A stretch of 64,000 nucleotides of DNA. Origin: Oxalobacteraceae bacterium. Lineage in GTDB: Bacteria; Pseudomonadota; Gammaproteobacteria; Burkholderiales; Burkholderiaceae_D. Below the pieces are notes generated by a model. It ran no database searches and was not told the DNA's origin. It saw only the letters and a program-made list of their open reading frames with translations. How positions within the stretch are numbered: position 1 is the first letter of the stretch; every line of letters starts with the position of its first letter. Location: assembly GCA_021298555.1 (NCBI GenBank), contig JAJTGE010000019.1, positions 38,367 through 102,366 on the forward strand, written 5' to 3'. A program made the position numbers and the translations under genes. Shown here one piece after another: positions 51,139 to 60,936 of the stretch.

Positions 51139-51836
51139 CAGCGAGCCTGTCGGTTAAGAATGTTGGAGAACTCTTCGATGAAGCTCTCAAAACGAATAGC
51201 AAGCCTGTCGATATCGTGTGAATACCGATTAAAGGCTACAACGGCGGGTATGGCAGCAAACAATCCAATGGCGGTTGCCACCAGAGCCTCTGCAATACCA
51301 GGTGCTACAGATGCCAATGTGGCTTGCTGCACATTAGCTAAGCCGCGAAATGAATTCATAATGCCCCAGACCGTGCCAAACAAGCCGATGTAAGGCGACA
51401 CGGATCCTACCGATGCCAGAAACGCCAGATGCGATTCCAGTGCATCCATTTCGCGCTGATAAGCAGCACGCATAGCGCGCCGGGCGCCATCGAGTAAGGA
51501 GGTAACGTCGATGTCCTTACCAGTGAACGTTTGTCGGGCTTTACGATATTCTTCCATGCCGGCTTCAAAGATACGTTCGAGCGCGCCAGAATGTCCGCTG
51601 CGCTGACGACGACCAGACGTCACTTCCTCATACAAACTATTTAAATTCGCACCAGACCAGAATACAGTTTCGAACTCTGTGGTGCGTGCGATTGCTTTAC
51701 GAATAGTGAACATCTTGCGAAAAATATACGTCCAACTCATGGCAGAGATTAATAGCAAAAGCGCCATCACTAACTGTACTAGCAGAGATGCGTTGCTGAT
51801 CATCCCAAAAAACGAAAGATCTTGTGTGACAGTCAT
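51138..51836 (-). CDS. tolQ: Tol-Pal system proton channel TolQ
   Basis: The 232-residue product has three TM helices: FGMISNASLLVQLVMALLLL near the N-terminus, then VSPYIGLFGTVWGIMNSF and LVATAIGLFAAIPAVVAF, in which conserved Thr/Gly residues line the ion path. TolQ forms the pentameric stator channel with TolR. The gene follows ybgC by 21 bp and starts the membrane part of the operon. Confidence 0.95.
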   Translation of the reverse strand: MTVTQDLSFFGMISNASLLVQLVMALLLLISAMSWTYIFRKMFTIRKAIARTTEFETVFWSGANLNSLYEEVTSGRRQRSGHSGALERIFEAGMEEYRKARQTFTGKDIDVTSLLDGARRAMRAAYQREMDALESHLAFLASVGSVSPYIGLFGTVWGIMNSFRGLANVQQATLASVAPGIAEALVATAIGLFAAIPAVVAFNRYSHDIDRLAIRFESFIEEFSNILNRQAR

Positions 51837-51857
51837 GATGATGTGGAGAAGGTTGAG

Positions 51858-52316
51858 TTAATTGGTTGCAGCGATGTGATGAGCCATACCGCCGAGCGTA
51901 TACAAGTCATTGATTTTTTCAAGCATGGTCAGGGGCATGGGTACAGGACGAAAAGTAACAGCATGAACGCACCCCACACGTATGAGTCCACTACATAACA
52001 GCTCCTGTTTATGATCTGAATGTCGCCAGGCCTGTTGAGAAAAATTTACCGTAGCCTTACCCAGTTTTTCTACTCGAACGCCAATTTCCAGCTGATCATC
52101 AAGTTTAGCTGGTGCATGGTAATCGATGGCCGCACTTTTGACGACAAACATCACCTGATCATTTTTAATCAGATCCTGCTGGGTGATATCAGCAGAGCGC
52201 AGCCATTCTGTACGGGCACGCTCAAAAAATTTTAAATAATTTGCGTAGTACACCACGCCACCCGTATCGGTATCTTCGTAATACACCCTAAGCGGCCAGC
52301 GGAACTCGTCAACCAT
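51858..52316 (-). CDS. ybgC: Acyl-CoA thioesterase YbgC (tol-pal associated)
   Basis: The 152-residue product is a hot-dog-fold thioesterase with the DxxGxVYxxxY-like catalytic motif DTDTGGVVYYANYLKFFERAR. YbgC hydrolyses acyl-CoA or acyl-ACP and is encoded at the head of tol operons. Its stop overlaps or abuts tolQ's leader, and its start shares one base with the stop of the SDR gene upstream, indicating co-transcription. Confidence 0.9.
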   Translation of the reverse strand: MVDEFRWPLRVYYEDTDTGGVVYYANYLKFFERARTEWLRSADITQQDLIKNDQVMFVVKSAAIDYHAPAKLDDQLEIGVRVEKLGKATVNFSQQAWRHSDHKQELLCSGLIRVGCVHAVTFRPVPMPLTMLEKINDLYTLGGMAHHIAATN

Positions 52317-53065
52317 TAGTTGTTGCGCTTAATGGTGAATGGAGCAAACCCCTGACAGGTGGCCATCATTTCTATGCCATTGATATTAACGTGAGGCGGC
52401 AAGCTACAGACCCAGTAGGCAGCTTCAGCAACATCATGCGCATCAAGCGGTACCGTGCCTTGATAGACCTTCGCGGCGGCTTCATCATTACCTTTGAATC
52501 GCACGTTCGAAAATTCAGTCCCACCAGCCAGACCAGGCGCGATGTTAGTAGCGCGTACGCCCGTGCCCACCAAATCTGCTCTCAGGTTAAGCGTAAATTG
52601 ATCGACGAATGCCTTGGTGGCTCCATAAACATTACCGCCGGGATAGGGGTATGCCCCAGCCACCGAGCCGATATTGATAACGATGCCCGAGCCGCGCGCA
52701 ACCATCCGCGGCAACACAGCGCGCGTGACGGTTACCAGACCACGGCAATTGGTTTCTATCATGGCGTCCCAATCGTCGAGGTGGGCCTCGTGCGCGGGCT
52801 CCAATCCAAGCGCGAGTCCTGCATTGTTGATTAAGACATCGATAGATTGCCAGTCGGCTGGCAAAGATGCCAAAGCATGGTCTATCGAAGGTTTGCTGGT
52901 CACGTCGAGTTCAACCGGTAATACGTTTGTTCCAAGCTCGGAGGCTAATGCGGAGAGTCGGTCGGTGCGTCGGGCCGCAGCTATTACGCGATGACCATGA
53001 GAGGCAAATTTACGGGCCATTTCGGCTCCGAATCCCGAGCTAGCACCAGTAATCAGAACTATCAT
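52316..53065 (-). CDS. SDR family oxidoreductase (YdfG-like)
   Basis: The 249-residue product has the SDR cofactor loop TGASSGFGAEMARKF, NNAG (DVLINNAGLALG), catalytic Ser in NIGSVAGAYPYPGGN and Y-x-x-x-K (VYGATKAFVDQ). The basic residues after strand 2 (AAARRTDRL) favour NADP(H), and the segments resemble YdfG, which oxidises 3-hydroxy acids such as serine and reduces malonic semialdehyde. It starts the operon that continues into ybgC-tol-pal. Confidence 0.85.
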   Translation of the reverse strand: MIVLITGASSGFGAEMARKFASHGHRVIAAARRTDRLSALASELGTNVLPVELDVTSKPSIDHALASLPADWQSIDVLINNAGLALGLEPAHEAHLDDWDAMIETNCRGLVTVTRAVLPRMVARGSGIVINIGSVAGAYPYPGGNVYGATKAFVDQFTLNLRADLVGTGVRATNIAPGLAGGTEFSNVRFKGNDEAAAKVYQGTVPLDAHDVAEAAYWVCSLPPHVNINGIEMMATCQGFAPFTIKRNN

Positions 53066-53379
53066 GAGTTCCCTTTGTAAGGCGATTTTTTTGAATTGAC
53101 AGGAAACCGCACCATTTTAGCCCAAACACCACGTGCTACGGCGGGCTGTTCTTGCCCAAAAAGCGAGCGTCCACTAGAATTTCGTCACAATTTTCTGGTC
53201 TGACTGGCGCTACACCGTATTCCCAGAATCCGAGATCGGCGCTTTTCTACATTGAGCACGCAAGCGCTTACGACGATAGTCCGAGCAGCCTGATAGCAAG
53301 CGGCAAGGCTGCATATATTTCTACTTTACATATCTAATCGATTTATCCCTATTATTTTCCTGATGATTGGAGTCGCATC

Positions 53380-54630
53380 ATGTTTTTCAGAGATCATACA
53401 ATTGCTAATACTGACCCCGAGCTTTGGTCTGCTATACAAAAGGAAAACCAACGTCAACAAGACCATATCGAACTGATTGCATCTGAAAATTATGCTTCGC
53501 CTGCTGTCATGGAAGCGCAAGGAACACAGTTAACTAATAAATATGCTGAAGGATATCCGGGTAAGCGCTATTACGGCGGTTGCGAATTTGTGGATATGGC
53601 AGAAACCCTTGCCATTGATCGATTAAAAAAACTCTACGGCGCAAATTTTGCCAACGTACAGGCAAATTCTGGCTCGCAAGCGAATCAGGCAGTATTTCTG
53701 GCGTTGCTAAATCCAGGCGATACCATCATGGGTATGTCGCTGGCCGAAGGCGGGCACCTAACCCATGGCATGGCCTTAAATATGTCCGGCAAATGGTTCA
53801 ATGTGATTTCGTATGGTCTGAACGAGAAGGAAGAAATCGATTACGCACATATGGAAAAACTCGCGCATGAAAAAAAGCCCAAACTCATCATAGCCGGCGC
53901 TTCTGCTTATTCGCTTCGAATTGACTGGGAATTTTTTGCCAAAGTAGCTAAAGACATAGGTGCGTATTTGTTGGTCGATATGGCGCATTATTCTGGCCTG
54001 ATAGCTGGCGGTGTTTATCCTAATCCGGTACCGCATGCACACATAGTGACATCAACGACACACAAGAGCCTGCGGGGCCCGCGTGGCGGCATCATCCTAA
54101 TGAACGACGAAGACATCGCTAAAAAAATCAATAGCGCCATTTTTCCTGGTTTACAGGGCGGCCCGCTTATGCATGTGATTGCTGCCAAAGCTGTCGCTTT
54201 TCGAGAGGCATTAGCGCCTGAATTCAAGACCTATCAAGAACAGGTTCTCAAAAATGCCGATGCGTTAGCTAGAGCCCTGACAGAGCGTGGGCTAAGAATA
54301 GTTTCTGGTCGCACAGAGTCGCATGTGATGTTAGTTGATCTACGAGCAAAGAAAATGACCGGTAAAGACGCTGAAGCGGTGTTGGGTACAGCGCACATCA
54401 CGTGCAATAAAAACGGTATTCCTAATGATCCAGAAAAACCATTTATTACATCCGGTATTCGGTTGGGTAGCCCAGCAATGACAACGCGTGGTTTTGGTGT
54501 GGCAGAGTCGACCAAGGTTGGGCAGCTTATTGCCGATGTGCTGGATAATCCACGTGATGAAGCTAATCTTGTTCGAGTCAGAGCAGAAGTCAAAAACCTG
54601 ACTGACTCATTCCCAGTCTATCAACACTGA
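53380..54630 (+). CDS. glyA: Serine hydroxymethyltransferase
   Basis: The 416-residue product interconverts serine and glycine while charging tetrahydrofolate with a one-carbon unit. The PLP lysine is K229 in [14 protein letters not shown]. Other landmarks are [25 protein letters not shown] and [12 protein letters not shown]. Full length, cytoplasmic. The neighbouring nrdR 18 bp downstream follows the common betaproteobacterial order. Confidence 0.97.
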   Translation: MFFRDHTIANTDPELWSAIQKENQRQQDHIELIASENYASPAVMEAQGTQLTNKYAEGYPGKRYYGGCEFVDMAETLAIDRLKKLYGANFANVQANSGSQANQAVFLALLNPGDTIMGMSLAEGGHLTHGMALNMSGKWFNVISYGLNEKEEIDYAHMEKLAHEKKPKLIIAGASAYSLRIDWEFFAKVAKDIGAYLLVDMAHYSGLIAGGVYPNPVPHAHIVTSTTHKSLRGPRGGIILMNDEDIAKKINSAIFPGLQGGPLMHVIAAKAVAFREALAPEFKTYQEQVLKNADALARALTERGLRIVSGRTESHVMLVDLRAKKMTGKDAEAVLGTAHITCNKNGIPNDPEKPFITSGIRLGSPAMTTRGFGVAESTKVGQLIADVLDNPRDEANLVRVRAEVKNLTDSFPVYQH

Positions 54631-54648
54631 GTAAAGGAGACTGTCCCT

Positions 54649-55125
54649 GTGCGCTGCCCTTATTGCCAAAATGAAGATTTGCAAGTGCTCGACACCAGGA
54701 CGTCGGATGAAGGGGACAGTATTCGTCGACGTCGTCGATGCAATCATTGCGACAAACGTTTCACTACATTTGAACGCATAGAGCTGGCTATGCCAGTTAT
54801 CGTCAAGAAAAACGGTAGCCGCACGGAATTTGAGCCATCCAAACTTCGTGCAAGTCTCATGCTGGCTTTGCGCAAGCGCCCTGTCTCTGCAGATGCTGTA
54901 GATTCAGCGATTCATCGTATAGAAGAGAAGTTACTCTCGTCTGGAGAGCGGGAAATTATGTCTGGCCAGATAGGCGAATTGGTTATGCGGGAATTAAAAC
55001 GACTAGACAAAATAGCGTACATACGTTTTGCATCGGTCTACCGTAGTTTTGAAGATGTGGCTGAATTCAGAGATGCGATCGATGAAGTCGATCTTGAGCG
55101 AGCAGCAGCCAATAAAAAATTATGA
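54649..55125 (+). CDS. nrdR: Transcriptional repressor NrdR
   Basis: The 158-residue product starts with GTG and has a zinc ribbon with Cys3, Cys6, Cys31 and Cys34 (MRCPYCQN ... [12 protein letters not shown]), followed by an ATP-cone domain ([20 protein letters not shown]). NrdR senses ATP/dATP and represses ribonucleotide reductase genes. A GGAG precedes the start. It follows glyA closely and is likely co-transcribed. Confidence 0.97.
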   Translation: MRCPYCQNEDLQVLDTRTSDEGDSIRRRRRCNHCDKRFTTFERIELAMPVIVKKNGSRTEFEPSKLRASLMLALRKRPVSADAVDSAIHRIEEKLLSSGEREIMSGQIGELVMRELKRLDKIAYIRFASVYRSFEDVAEFRDAIDEVDLERAAANKKL

Positions 55126-55245
55126 TGTCATCCGAGTAATTAAAGTCTTATTGGTGATCGAACCAATATCCGAATTTTTATCATCTACTCACCTTTGTTA
55201 GAAAAAATCTAACCTAGCTTTCGCGGTTCTATCCAAAAAATCATA

Positions 55246-55800
55246 TTGGCGATTTTTTCGCCATCACTTGTGATTCATCAATTCTGCGTTTCGGGATTTG
55301 CGCTGTTAGAAGCCATGATTTCGCTCGTTGTAGTTACCGCGAGTGTGGTAAGCGCAGTACTAGTTACAGCCCATACTCAACTAGCAATGCGGGAGTCTGC
55401 TAATCAGCACACCGCCTGGCGTCTGAGCGTCGAGCTTGCGGCATGGCTAAGGGCTGGTGGAACGCAGCCGTTTGGGAACCCACCTTCACATCTTTTAGAG
55501 CAGATTCAGGACGTAATTACGCCTGCAGATTGTTATGCGCAAGCTTGCGTGTCACTAGATGCAGCACGTTTTTATATTTGGCAATGGCGACGTCGCTTGA
55601 TGAGGGATTTACCCGGGGCAAAGATAGTGCTTTGTCGTGAGGGGCAAACCGAGCAAGCGCAGTCATATCGTTGGCGATGGGCCTGTCCTTCAGACGTTGA
55701 TGACTCATCGTATTGGTTGCTTAAATTAGGTTGGCCTGATCATCTAGGCTCAACGGATTTCCCCCCTAAAGTTGTTTTTAATGTCGGGCAGATTCGATGA
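55246..55800 (+). CDS. pilV: Type IV pilus modification/minor pilin PilV-like protein
   Basis: The 184-residue product carries a class III signal: cleavage after Gly in VSGFALLEAMISLVVV, with Phe1 and Glu5 in the mature protein, and the hydrophobic N-terminal helix of pilins. The C-terminal part has three Cys and no close family match. It overlaps the next gene by 4 bp, forming a minor-pilin operon. Minor pilins prime pilus assembly from the inner membrane. The exact start is uncertain. Confidence 0.7.
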   Translation: MAIFSPSLVIHQFCVSGFALLEAMISLVVVTASVVSAVLVTAHTQLAMRESANQHTAWRLSVELAAWLRAGGTQPFGNPPSHLLEQIQDVITPADCYAQACVSLDAARFYIWQWRRRLMRDLPGAKIVLCREGQTEQAQSYRWRWACPSDVDDSSYWLLKLGWPDHLGSTDFPPKVVFNVGQIR

Positions 55801-56735
55801 CCAGGCAAAGCTCGGGTATGGCGTTGCTGGAGATGTTGATTGCCATCGGTCTGGGTTTGGTTATTTTGTTGCCACTCTCAAGTTTGCTAAGCACATCCTT
55901 ATTATTTCGTAGTAAGCAAGAGGATATTTTCGTTATGGAGCAGGACGGATATCGCTTACTTGATTTAATAGAACAAGCATTACTTCAGGCAGGTCGTATG
56001 CATACACAGCAATCTCAGCAAGATACGTTTGATACGTTTGGTGCATTAAGCGGTTTGGATAATGCCATTATCAGCGGCACGAGTCACGCGCTGGAAGGAA
56101 AGACGACATCCGGTTTTCATGGCAGCGATGCAGTGGCAGTTCATTTTGCTGCTTCTGAAACAGAAGAAAAAACATATGCAGTTAATTGTGCAGGTAATAG
56201 TGTTTCTACATTAGCTAGTGATGACCAAGATCGGAGATGGAGTATTTTTTACCTTGTGCCGGGTAGTAATGGCAGTGGTGATTTGCGATGTAAATACCGC
56301 GGTACAGATCAATGGGATACGCAAGCCTTGGCAAGTGGAGTCGTCGGACTCCAGTTTCTTTATGGCCTAGATACTGATGGTGATGGTTTACCCAATCAAT
56401 TTACCAACGCAACTACGATTAATCAAAAAGTATTTGAGGCTAAAGAAAATACCATCACGAACCAGAATTCCATCGTAGCGGTGCACATAGCACTGGTCAT
56501 GCAGACGGAGACTCAATTGCATAGTATTTCGTCGCCTGATGCTATAGATCTTTTTGGCAGTTTTTACTCAGAAGCTCAAGGTAGCCGTGATCCAGAGGTT
56601 CGTTTGGTATTAAAAACTTTCCCAGCGAATCAAAAAAAACATGTGTATAGGCTGTTTGAAAAGGTAGTTTTTTTACGAAATCATGACGCACTTAAAGATC
56701 ACAGTCATACGCTAACTGTAAAACCTGTGAATTAG
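55797..56735 (+). CDS. pilW: Type IV pilus minor pilin PilW-like protein
   Basis: The 312-residue product starts MTRQSSGMALLEMLIAIGLG, a prepilin leader with Gly followed by Met and Glu5, as in PilW. The long globular domain contains a pair of Cys (AVNCAGN; LRCKYRG) and a calcium-loop-like DTDGDGLPNQF. It overlaps pilV and precedes pilX by 7 bp. Confidence 0.75.
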   Translation: MTRQSSGMALLEMLIAIGLGLVILLPLSSLLSTSLLFRSKQEDIFVMEQDGYRLLDLIEQALLQAGRMHTQQSQQDTFDTFGALSGLDNAIISGTSHALEGKTTSGFHGSDAVAVHFAASETEEKTYAVNCAGNSVSTLASDDQDRRWSIFYLVPGSNGSGDLRCKYRGTDQWDTQALASGVVGLQFLYGLDTDGDGLPNQFTNATTINQKVFEAKENTITNQNSIVAVHIALVMQTETQLHSISSPDAIDLFGSFYSEAQGSRDPEVRLVLKTFPANQKKHVYRLFEKVVFLRNHDALKDHSHTLTVKPVN

Positions 56736-56742
56736 CAGGCGC

Positions 56743-57270
56743 GTGAAAAATAAGACATATCCAGCCCTATGTCTACCTTCAGGAGTTAGTGGCTTTACTT
56801 TACTGCCTTGCCTTATTTTATCCATGGCTTTATTGATGATGACTCTCGCAGCACTTCGATTTGCACATGATTTTCGTTTTCTGATCACAGCTAATGTGGA
56901 CAGACTCATTGCAAAAGAAGCGGCTGAAGCAGCATTGCAGGATGCCTATCGCCACTTGGAAATCGGCGACGATCCTCTGTCATTGGCGGGTAATGATGTG
57001 GTCTATAAATTTGGCAGTATTACTGGAGATGGATTTTCTTATGGCGGGCGTATGCAATCAGCAGCCTCTCCAGAGTATCAATTCAAAGTCATTCATGTAA
57101 GTGGGCTGGAAGGTATTGCGCGAGTTACTGCTACAGGTTTTGGTATATTCGATTCGACGCGCGCAGTCATACAGGTTGATTATGTAATTCGACTTTGTTC
57201 AGATGATGTGATTACTTTTTGTCGAAGAAAAATAAGTGAGCTAGCCTGGCGTGAGCAAGTACGTGAATGA
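56743..57270 (+). CDS. Minor pilin PilX-like protein with non-canonical leader
   Basis: The 175-residue product has a hydrophobic N-terminal helix after VSGFTLLPCLILSMALLMMTL, where Gly-Phe is kept but the position of Glu5 holds Pro. PilX-type proteins often lack canonical Glu5. The globular part resembles pilus-assembly PilX C-domains (AKEAAEAALQDAYRHLE). Usually pilY1 follows; here the next gene is a FimT/GspH-like protein overlapping by 20 bp. Assignment rests mainly on position. Confidence 0.55.
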   Translation: MKNKTYPALCLPSGVSGFTLLPCLILSMALLMMTLAALRFAHDFRFLITANVDRLIAKEAAEAALQDAYRHLEIGDDPLSLAGNDVVYKFGSITGDGFSYGGRMQSAASPEYQFKVIHVSGLEGIARVTATGFGIFDSTRAVIQVDYVIRLCSDDVITFCRRKISELAWREQVRE

Positions 57271-57883
57271 TGAATTGAATATGCATAGCTTTGAATTTTC
57301 CTCAAATAAGCGCAGACGATCGGGATTGCGATTAACGTGTCATTTCAACGGTAAAAATATCTTTTCACGTTCAGGCTTTGGCTTTGTTGAGTATCTTACG
57401 ACCCTGTCGATTGCAGCAATCGTACTTATAATCGCTTCGGCTAATTTCAAGCCGTTAATGGATAGATCACGCGTAGTTTCAGCCTCGGGTGAATTTCGTG
57501 CTGCACTTTTATTGGCGCGTGCTGAAGCGGTGCGGCGACACTCGCGTGTCGATATGATTCCTTTGGATGCTAAGGATTGGGCGCACGGATGGTTAATATT
57601 AATAGACGCAAATAATAATCAGCATTTTGATACAGGAGATCTATCGTTACACCGCAATCTTAGCAACCTGCAAGGTCTAGTAATAGAAGCAAATCTTCGT
57701 GACAGCAAAAAGGCGTATCTTGCATTTGACAGCAATGGGCGCCCTCGCAGCGCAGCCAGTGTTCAAACTCCTCAATTTGGCTCGCTCCTCTTTTCTGTTG
57801 GTGAACAAAGACGCAAGATCATCATTAGTTTTTTGGGGCGTGTTCGTCTATGCGATCCGGATAAAGATGCCGCTACTTGCTAG
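57251..57883 (+). CDS. GspH/FimT family pseudopilin
   Basis: The 210-residue product has a 40-residue basic leader, then a prepilin-type site SGFGFVEYLTTLSIAAIVL with Glu5, followed by a GspH/FimT domain (GEFRAALLLARAEAVRRHSRVDMI ... GWLILIDANNNQHFDTGD). It overlaps the previous gene by 20 bp; a shorter start at 57281 (MHSFEF) is also possible. It is the last of four pilin-like genes before ribD. Confidence 0.75.
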   Translation: MSKYVNDELNMHSFEFSSNKRRRSGLRLTCHFNGKNIFSRSGFGFVEYLTTLSIAAIVLIIASANFKPLMDRSRVVSASGEFRAALLLARAEAVRRHSRVDMIPLDAKDWAHGWLILIDANNNQHFDTGDLSLHRNLSNLQGLVIEANLRDSKKAYLAFDSNGRPRSAASVQTPQFGSLLFSVGEQRRKIIISFLGRVRLCDPDKDAATC

Positions 57884-57952
57884 AATGATGAATTATTCGA
57901 TGCGTCAGCTTCGCAGGTATTTCAGGCTTCTACACCCCTAATCCCTCATTAC

Positions 57953-59053
57953 GTGAAAATCGCTAACGATATCGAAGGCATGCAACTCGCCTTAAAACAG
58001 GCAGAGCTAGCTCTTTTTATTACCAGCCCTAATCCGCGCGTGGGTTGTGTGATTGTTAAAGAAGGCGTCGTTTTAGCCCAGGGCCATACCCAGGCAGCAG
58101 GTCTGGCACATGCTGAAGTTGCCGCATTGCGCGATGCAGCGTCGCGTGGCGTCAACGTGCGGGGTGCGACGGCGTATGTCAGCCTTGAACCTTGTAGTCA
58201 TCATGGTCGTACACCACCCTGTACTGATAGTTTGATCAACTCTGGTGTGGCGCGGGTGGTGGTGGCAATTGCGGATCCCAACCCGCTGGTGGCAGGCAAG
58301 GGCTTGGCTCTACTGCAAGCAGCTGGCATTACGACAGAGGTGGGTGTGTTGGCCGCAGAGGCCCGGGAAATGAATGTAGGATTTTTTACCCGTATGCAGC
58401 ATGGTCGTCCTTGGGTGCGTATGAAAATTGCCGCCAGCCTTGATGGTGGCACAGCGCTTTTGAATGGAACCAGCCAATGGATTACATCCGAACCCGCCCG
58501 AGCAGATGGCCATGCCTGGCGTGCGCGTGCCTGTGCATTGCTGACAGGTATGGGCACGGTGGAGCAGGATGATCCTCAACTAACGGTGCGTGCAGTCAGT
58601 ACCCCACGACAGCCACGAAGGATAGTGCTCGATAGCCAGCTTCAGATTAGCCCGACAGCGCGCGTACTGGAAGGTGGCGGTACCTGGATAGTGAGCGCAG
58701 AGCGGCATGATGCTCGCGAACTGGAGTTAACAGCCCTAGGCGCAGAACTTATTCACATGCCATCGAGCGAGGGTAAAGTTGACTTGCACGCGCTGATGCA
58801 GGAATTAGGCAAACGCGAGATCAACGAGTTGCATATAGAAGCTGGATACAAACTTAATGGGTCGTTGTTGCGAGCAGGCTGTGTGGACGAATTACTCATT
58901 TACCTAGCACCTTGTTTACTGGGCCCGTCTCAGGGTATGGCGAGATTACCTGAACTGACTGAATTATCTTCACGCATGCGGTTGCAGTTTCATGAAGTGC
59001 GCTCTGTAGGATCAGATTTGCGAATACTGGCGCGGTTAACTCCAGCATCATAA
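57953..59053 (+). CDS. ribD: Bifunctional diaminohydroxyphosphoribosylaminopyrimidine deaminase / reductase
   Basis: The 366-residue product carries out two early steps of riboflavin synthesis. The N-terminal deaminase (zinc motif HAEVAAL and PCSHHGRTPPC) and C-terminal reductase (RMKIAASLDGGTAL, GMGTVEQDDPQLTVR) are both complete. It starts with GTG and begins the riboflavin operon ribD-ribE-ribBA-ribH-nusB. No FMN riboswitch is seen upstream. Confidence 0.95.
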   Translation: MKIANDIEGMQLALKQAELALFITSPNPRVGCVIVKEGVVLAQGHTQAAGLAHAEVAALRDAASRGVNVRGATAYVSLEPCSHHGRTPPCTDSLINSGVARVVVAIADPNPLVAGKGLALLQAAGITTEVGVLAAEAREMNVGFFTRMQHGRPWVRMKIAASLDGGTALLNGTSQWITSEPARADGHAWRARACALLTGMGTVEQDDPQLTVRAVSTPRQPRRIVLDSQLQISPTARVLEGGGTWIVSAERHDARELELTALGAELIHMPSSEGKVDLHALMQELGKREINELHIEAGYKLNGSLLRAGCVDELLIYLAPCLLGPSQGMARLPELTELSSRMRLQFHEVRSVGSDLRILARLTPAS

Positions 59054-59087
59054 AAAATTTATTAATTTAGATACTTAAGCTCACATT

Positions 59088-59717
59088 ATGTTTACAGGAA
59101 TAGTTGCAGCAGTAGGCCAGATTACGGCGATAGACCCTTTGGGCAGTGATGATGATGCCGGTGTGCGACTGCAAATCGGTAGCGGTGGTTTGCCGTTGGA
59201 TGATGTGGGGATTGGCGATTCGATTGCCATTAATGGCGCTTGCATGACAGTTACACAAAAATCGGCTCATGGTTTTAGTGTGGATGTCTCGCGTGAGAGT
59301 CTAAATTGCACAGCAGGATTGGATACGCTGGGAGAAGTGAACCTCGAAAAGGCGCTAACGCTGTCTGAGCGCCTGGGTGGCCATTTGGTGTCAGGCCATG
59401 TGGATGGACTGGGCAGAGTCACGCATTTCGCGGCAGTGGGTGAGTCATGGCGGCTGGATATAGTGGCACCGTTGGAGTTAGCTAAATACTTCGCCTACAA
59501 AGGTTCAGTGGTGGTCAATGGTGTGTCGCTGACAGTCAATAGCGTTAAAGACAGTGATCAGGGCTGCACTATCTCGATTAATCTGATTCCGCACACCATT
59601 GCAGTGACCACACTGAGGCATTTAGAGGTGGGTAGTAACGTTAATCTCGAAGTTGATTTGATAGCCCGCTATGTCGAGCGTATGCTCAGCTCCCAAATGT
59701 TATCAAAAACAACTTGA
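59088..59717 (+). CDS. ribE: Riboflavin synthase alpha subunit
   Basis: The 209-residue product has the two lumazine-binding repeats of riboflavin synthase, starting MFTGIVAAVGQI and GHLVSGHVDGLGRV, with IAINGACMTV and VVNGVSLTVN at corresponding positions. It dismutates lumazine to riboflavin. The gene follows ribD after 34 bp in the operon. Confidence 0.95.
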   Translation: MFTGIVAAVGQITAIDPLGSDDDAGVRLQIGSGGLPLDDVGIGDSIAINGACMTVTQKSAHGFSVDVSRESLNCTAGLDTLGEVNLEKALTLSERLGGHLVSGHVDGLGRVTHFAAVGESWRLDIVAPLELAKYFAYKGSVVVNGVSLTVNSVKDSDQGCTISINLIPHTIAVTTLRHLEVGSNVNLEVDLIARYVERMLSSQMLSKTT

Positions 59718-59810
59718 ATTGATAGTGTCAGCCTCAGCAAAGCTGGTTAGATTGGTGACGGCTATCGCTTGAAATCCTATAAAATGGCGATCCTTTCGAG
59801 AGCCGTCCTC

Positions 59811-60923
59811 ATGTCTATATCCACTACTAAAGAGATCATTGCCGAGCTGCGCGCCGGCCGTATGGTCATCCTCGTTGACGAGGAAGACCGTGAGAACGAG
59901 GGCGATCTGGTTCTGGCTGCTGAGTTCGTCACCCCTGAGGCCATTAATTTTATGGCCAAGCACGGGCGCGGTTTGATTTGCTTAACGCTCACTGAGGAGC
60001 GATGCGATCAGCTGAACTTATCGATGATGACAACTCGCAATGGCACATCCTATGGCACCAACTTTACGGTATCCATCGAGGCTGCTGAGGGGGTTACTAC
60101 AGGTATTTCTGCAGCCGATCGTGCCAAGACGATAGAGGTGGCTGTGGCGCGCCATGCCAAGCCGTCTGACATTGTGCAACCAGGTCATGTATTTCCTTTG
60201 CGCGCGCAGCGTGGCGGAGTGCTCATGCGCGCTGGCCATACCGAGGCTGGATGCGATCTCTCTGAGCTTGCGGGTCTAACACCAGCTGCGGTAATCTGCG
60301 AAATACTCAAAGACGATGGCAGTATGGCGCGCTTGCCTGATTTAATTGAATTCGCGCGTGAGCATCAACTGAAAATCGGCACCATTGCCGATCTGATTCA
60401 TTATCGTAGCCAGACAGAGAGCATTGTTGAGCGCGTGTCTGAACGCAGCATGCAGACGTCTTATGGTGAGTTTCATGCGATTGCCTTTCGGGACAAACCC
60501 AGCCGCGGCGCGCATCTGGCGCTGGTTCATGGCGAAATCAGCCCTGATAAGGAAACGCTGGTTCGAGTACACCAACCCGTGTCGATACTGGATTTGCTCG
60601 ATACCGAAGCAACCACGCATTCCTGGAATATTGCATCGGCCATGAAGGCTATACAAAAAGCTGAACGTGGCGTGATCGTATTACTCAATTGTGAGGAATC
60701 GGCTGAACAGATGTTTGCGCAATTTGATGCGTTGTGCCAACCAAAGCCTATTAAACCAACGCGCGCAGTGCGCATGGATTTACGTACCTACGGTATAGGC
60801 GCACAGATTTTGCGTCAGTTAGGTGTGGCACAAATGAAGTTGCTTGCTAATCCCCGCAAAATGCCTTCAATGGCGGGTTTCAATTTGGAAGTGACTGGCT
60901 ATCAGGCCAGTCCTGAACTCTGA
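59811..60923 (+). CDS. ribBA: 3,4-dihydroxy-2-butanone-4-phosphate synthase with degenerate GTP cyclohydrolase II-like domain
   Basis: The 370-residue product starts [19 protein letters not shown] at 59811. The N-terminal RibB domain is complete ([32 protein letters not shown] with His) and makes the four-carbon unit for lumazine. The C-terminal RibA-like domain lacks the zinc cysteines (CxxD...CxC) of GTP cyclohydrolase II, so the second activity is probably absent, as in many proteobacterial RibBA proteins. A separate ribA would be needed elsewhere in the genome. Confidence 0.9.
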   Translation: MSISTTKEIIAELRAGRMVILVDEEDRENEGDLVLAAEFVTPEAINFMAKHGRGLICLTLTEERCDQLNLSMMTTRNGTSYGTNFTVSIEAAEGVTTGISAADRAKTIEVAVARHAKPSDIVQPGHVFPLRAQRGGVLMRAGHTEAGCDLSELAGLTPAAVICEILKDDGSMARLPDLIEFAREHQLKIGTIADLIHYRSQTESIVERVSERSMQTSYGEFHAIAFRDKPSRGAHLALVHGEISPDKETLVRVHQPVSILDLLDTEATTHSWNIASAMKAIQKAERGVIVLLNCEESAEQMFAQFDALCQPKPIKPTRAVRMDLRTYGIGAQILRQLGVAQMKLLANPRKMPSMAGFNLEVTGYQASPEL

Positions 60924-60936
60924 AACAGGAGGCACT

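Noticed and set aside
57884-59810. FMN riboswitch in the riboflavin operon
   Set aside because: The short gaps upstream of ribD and ribBA do not contain the RFN conserved core.
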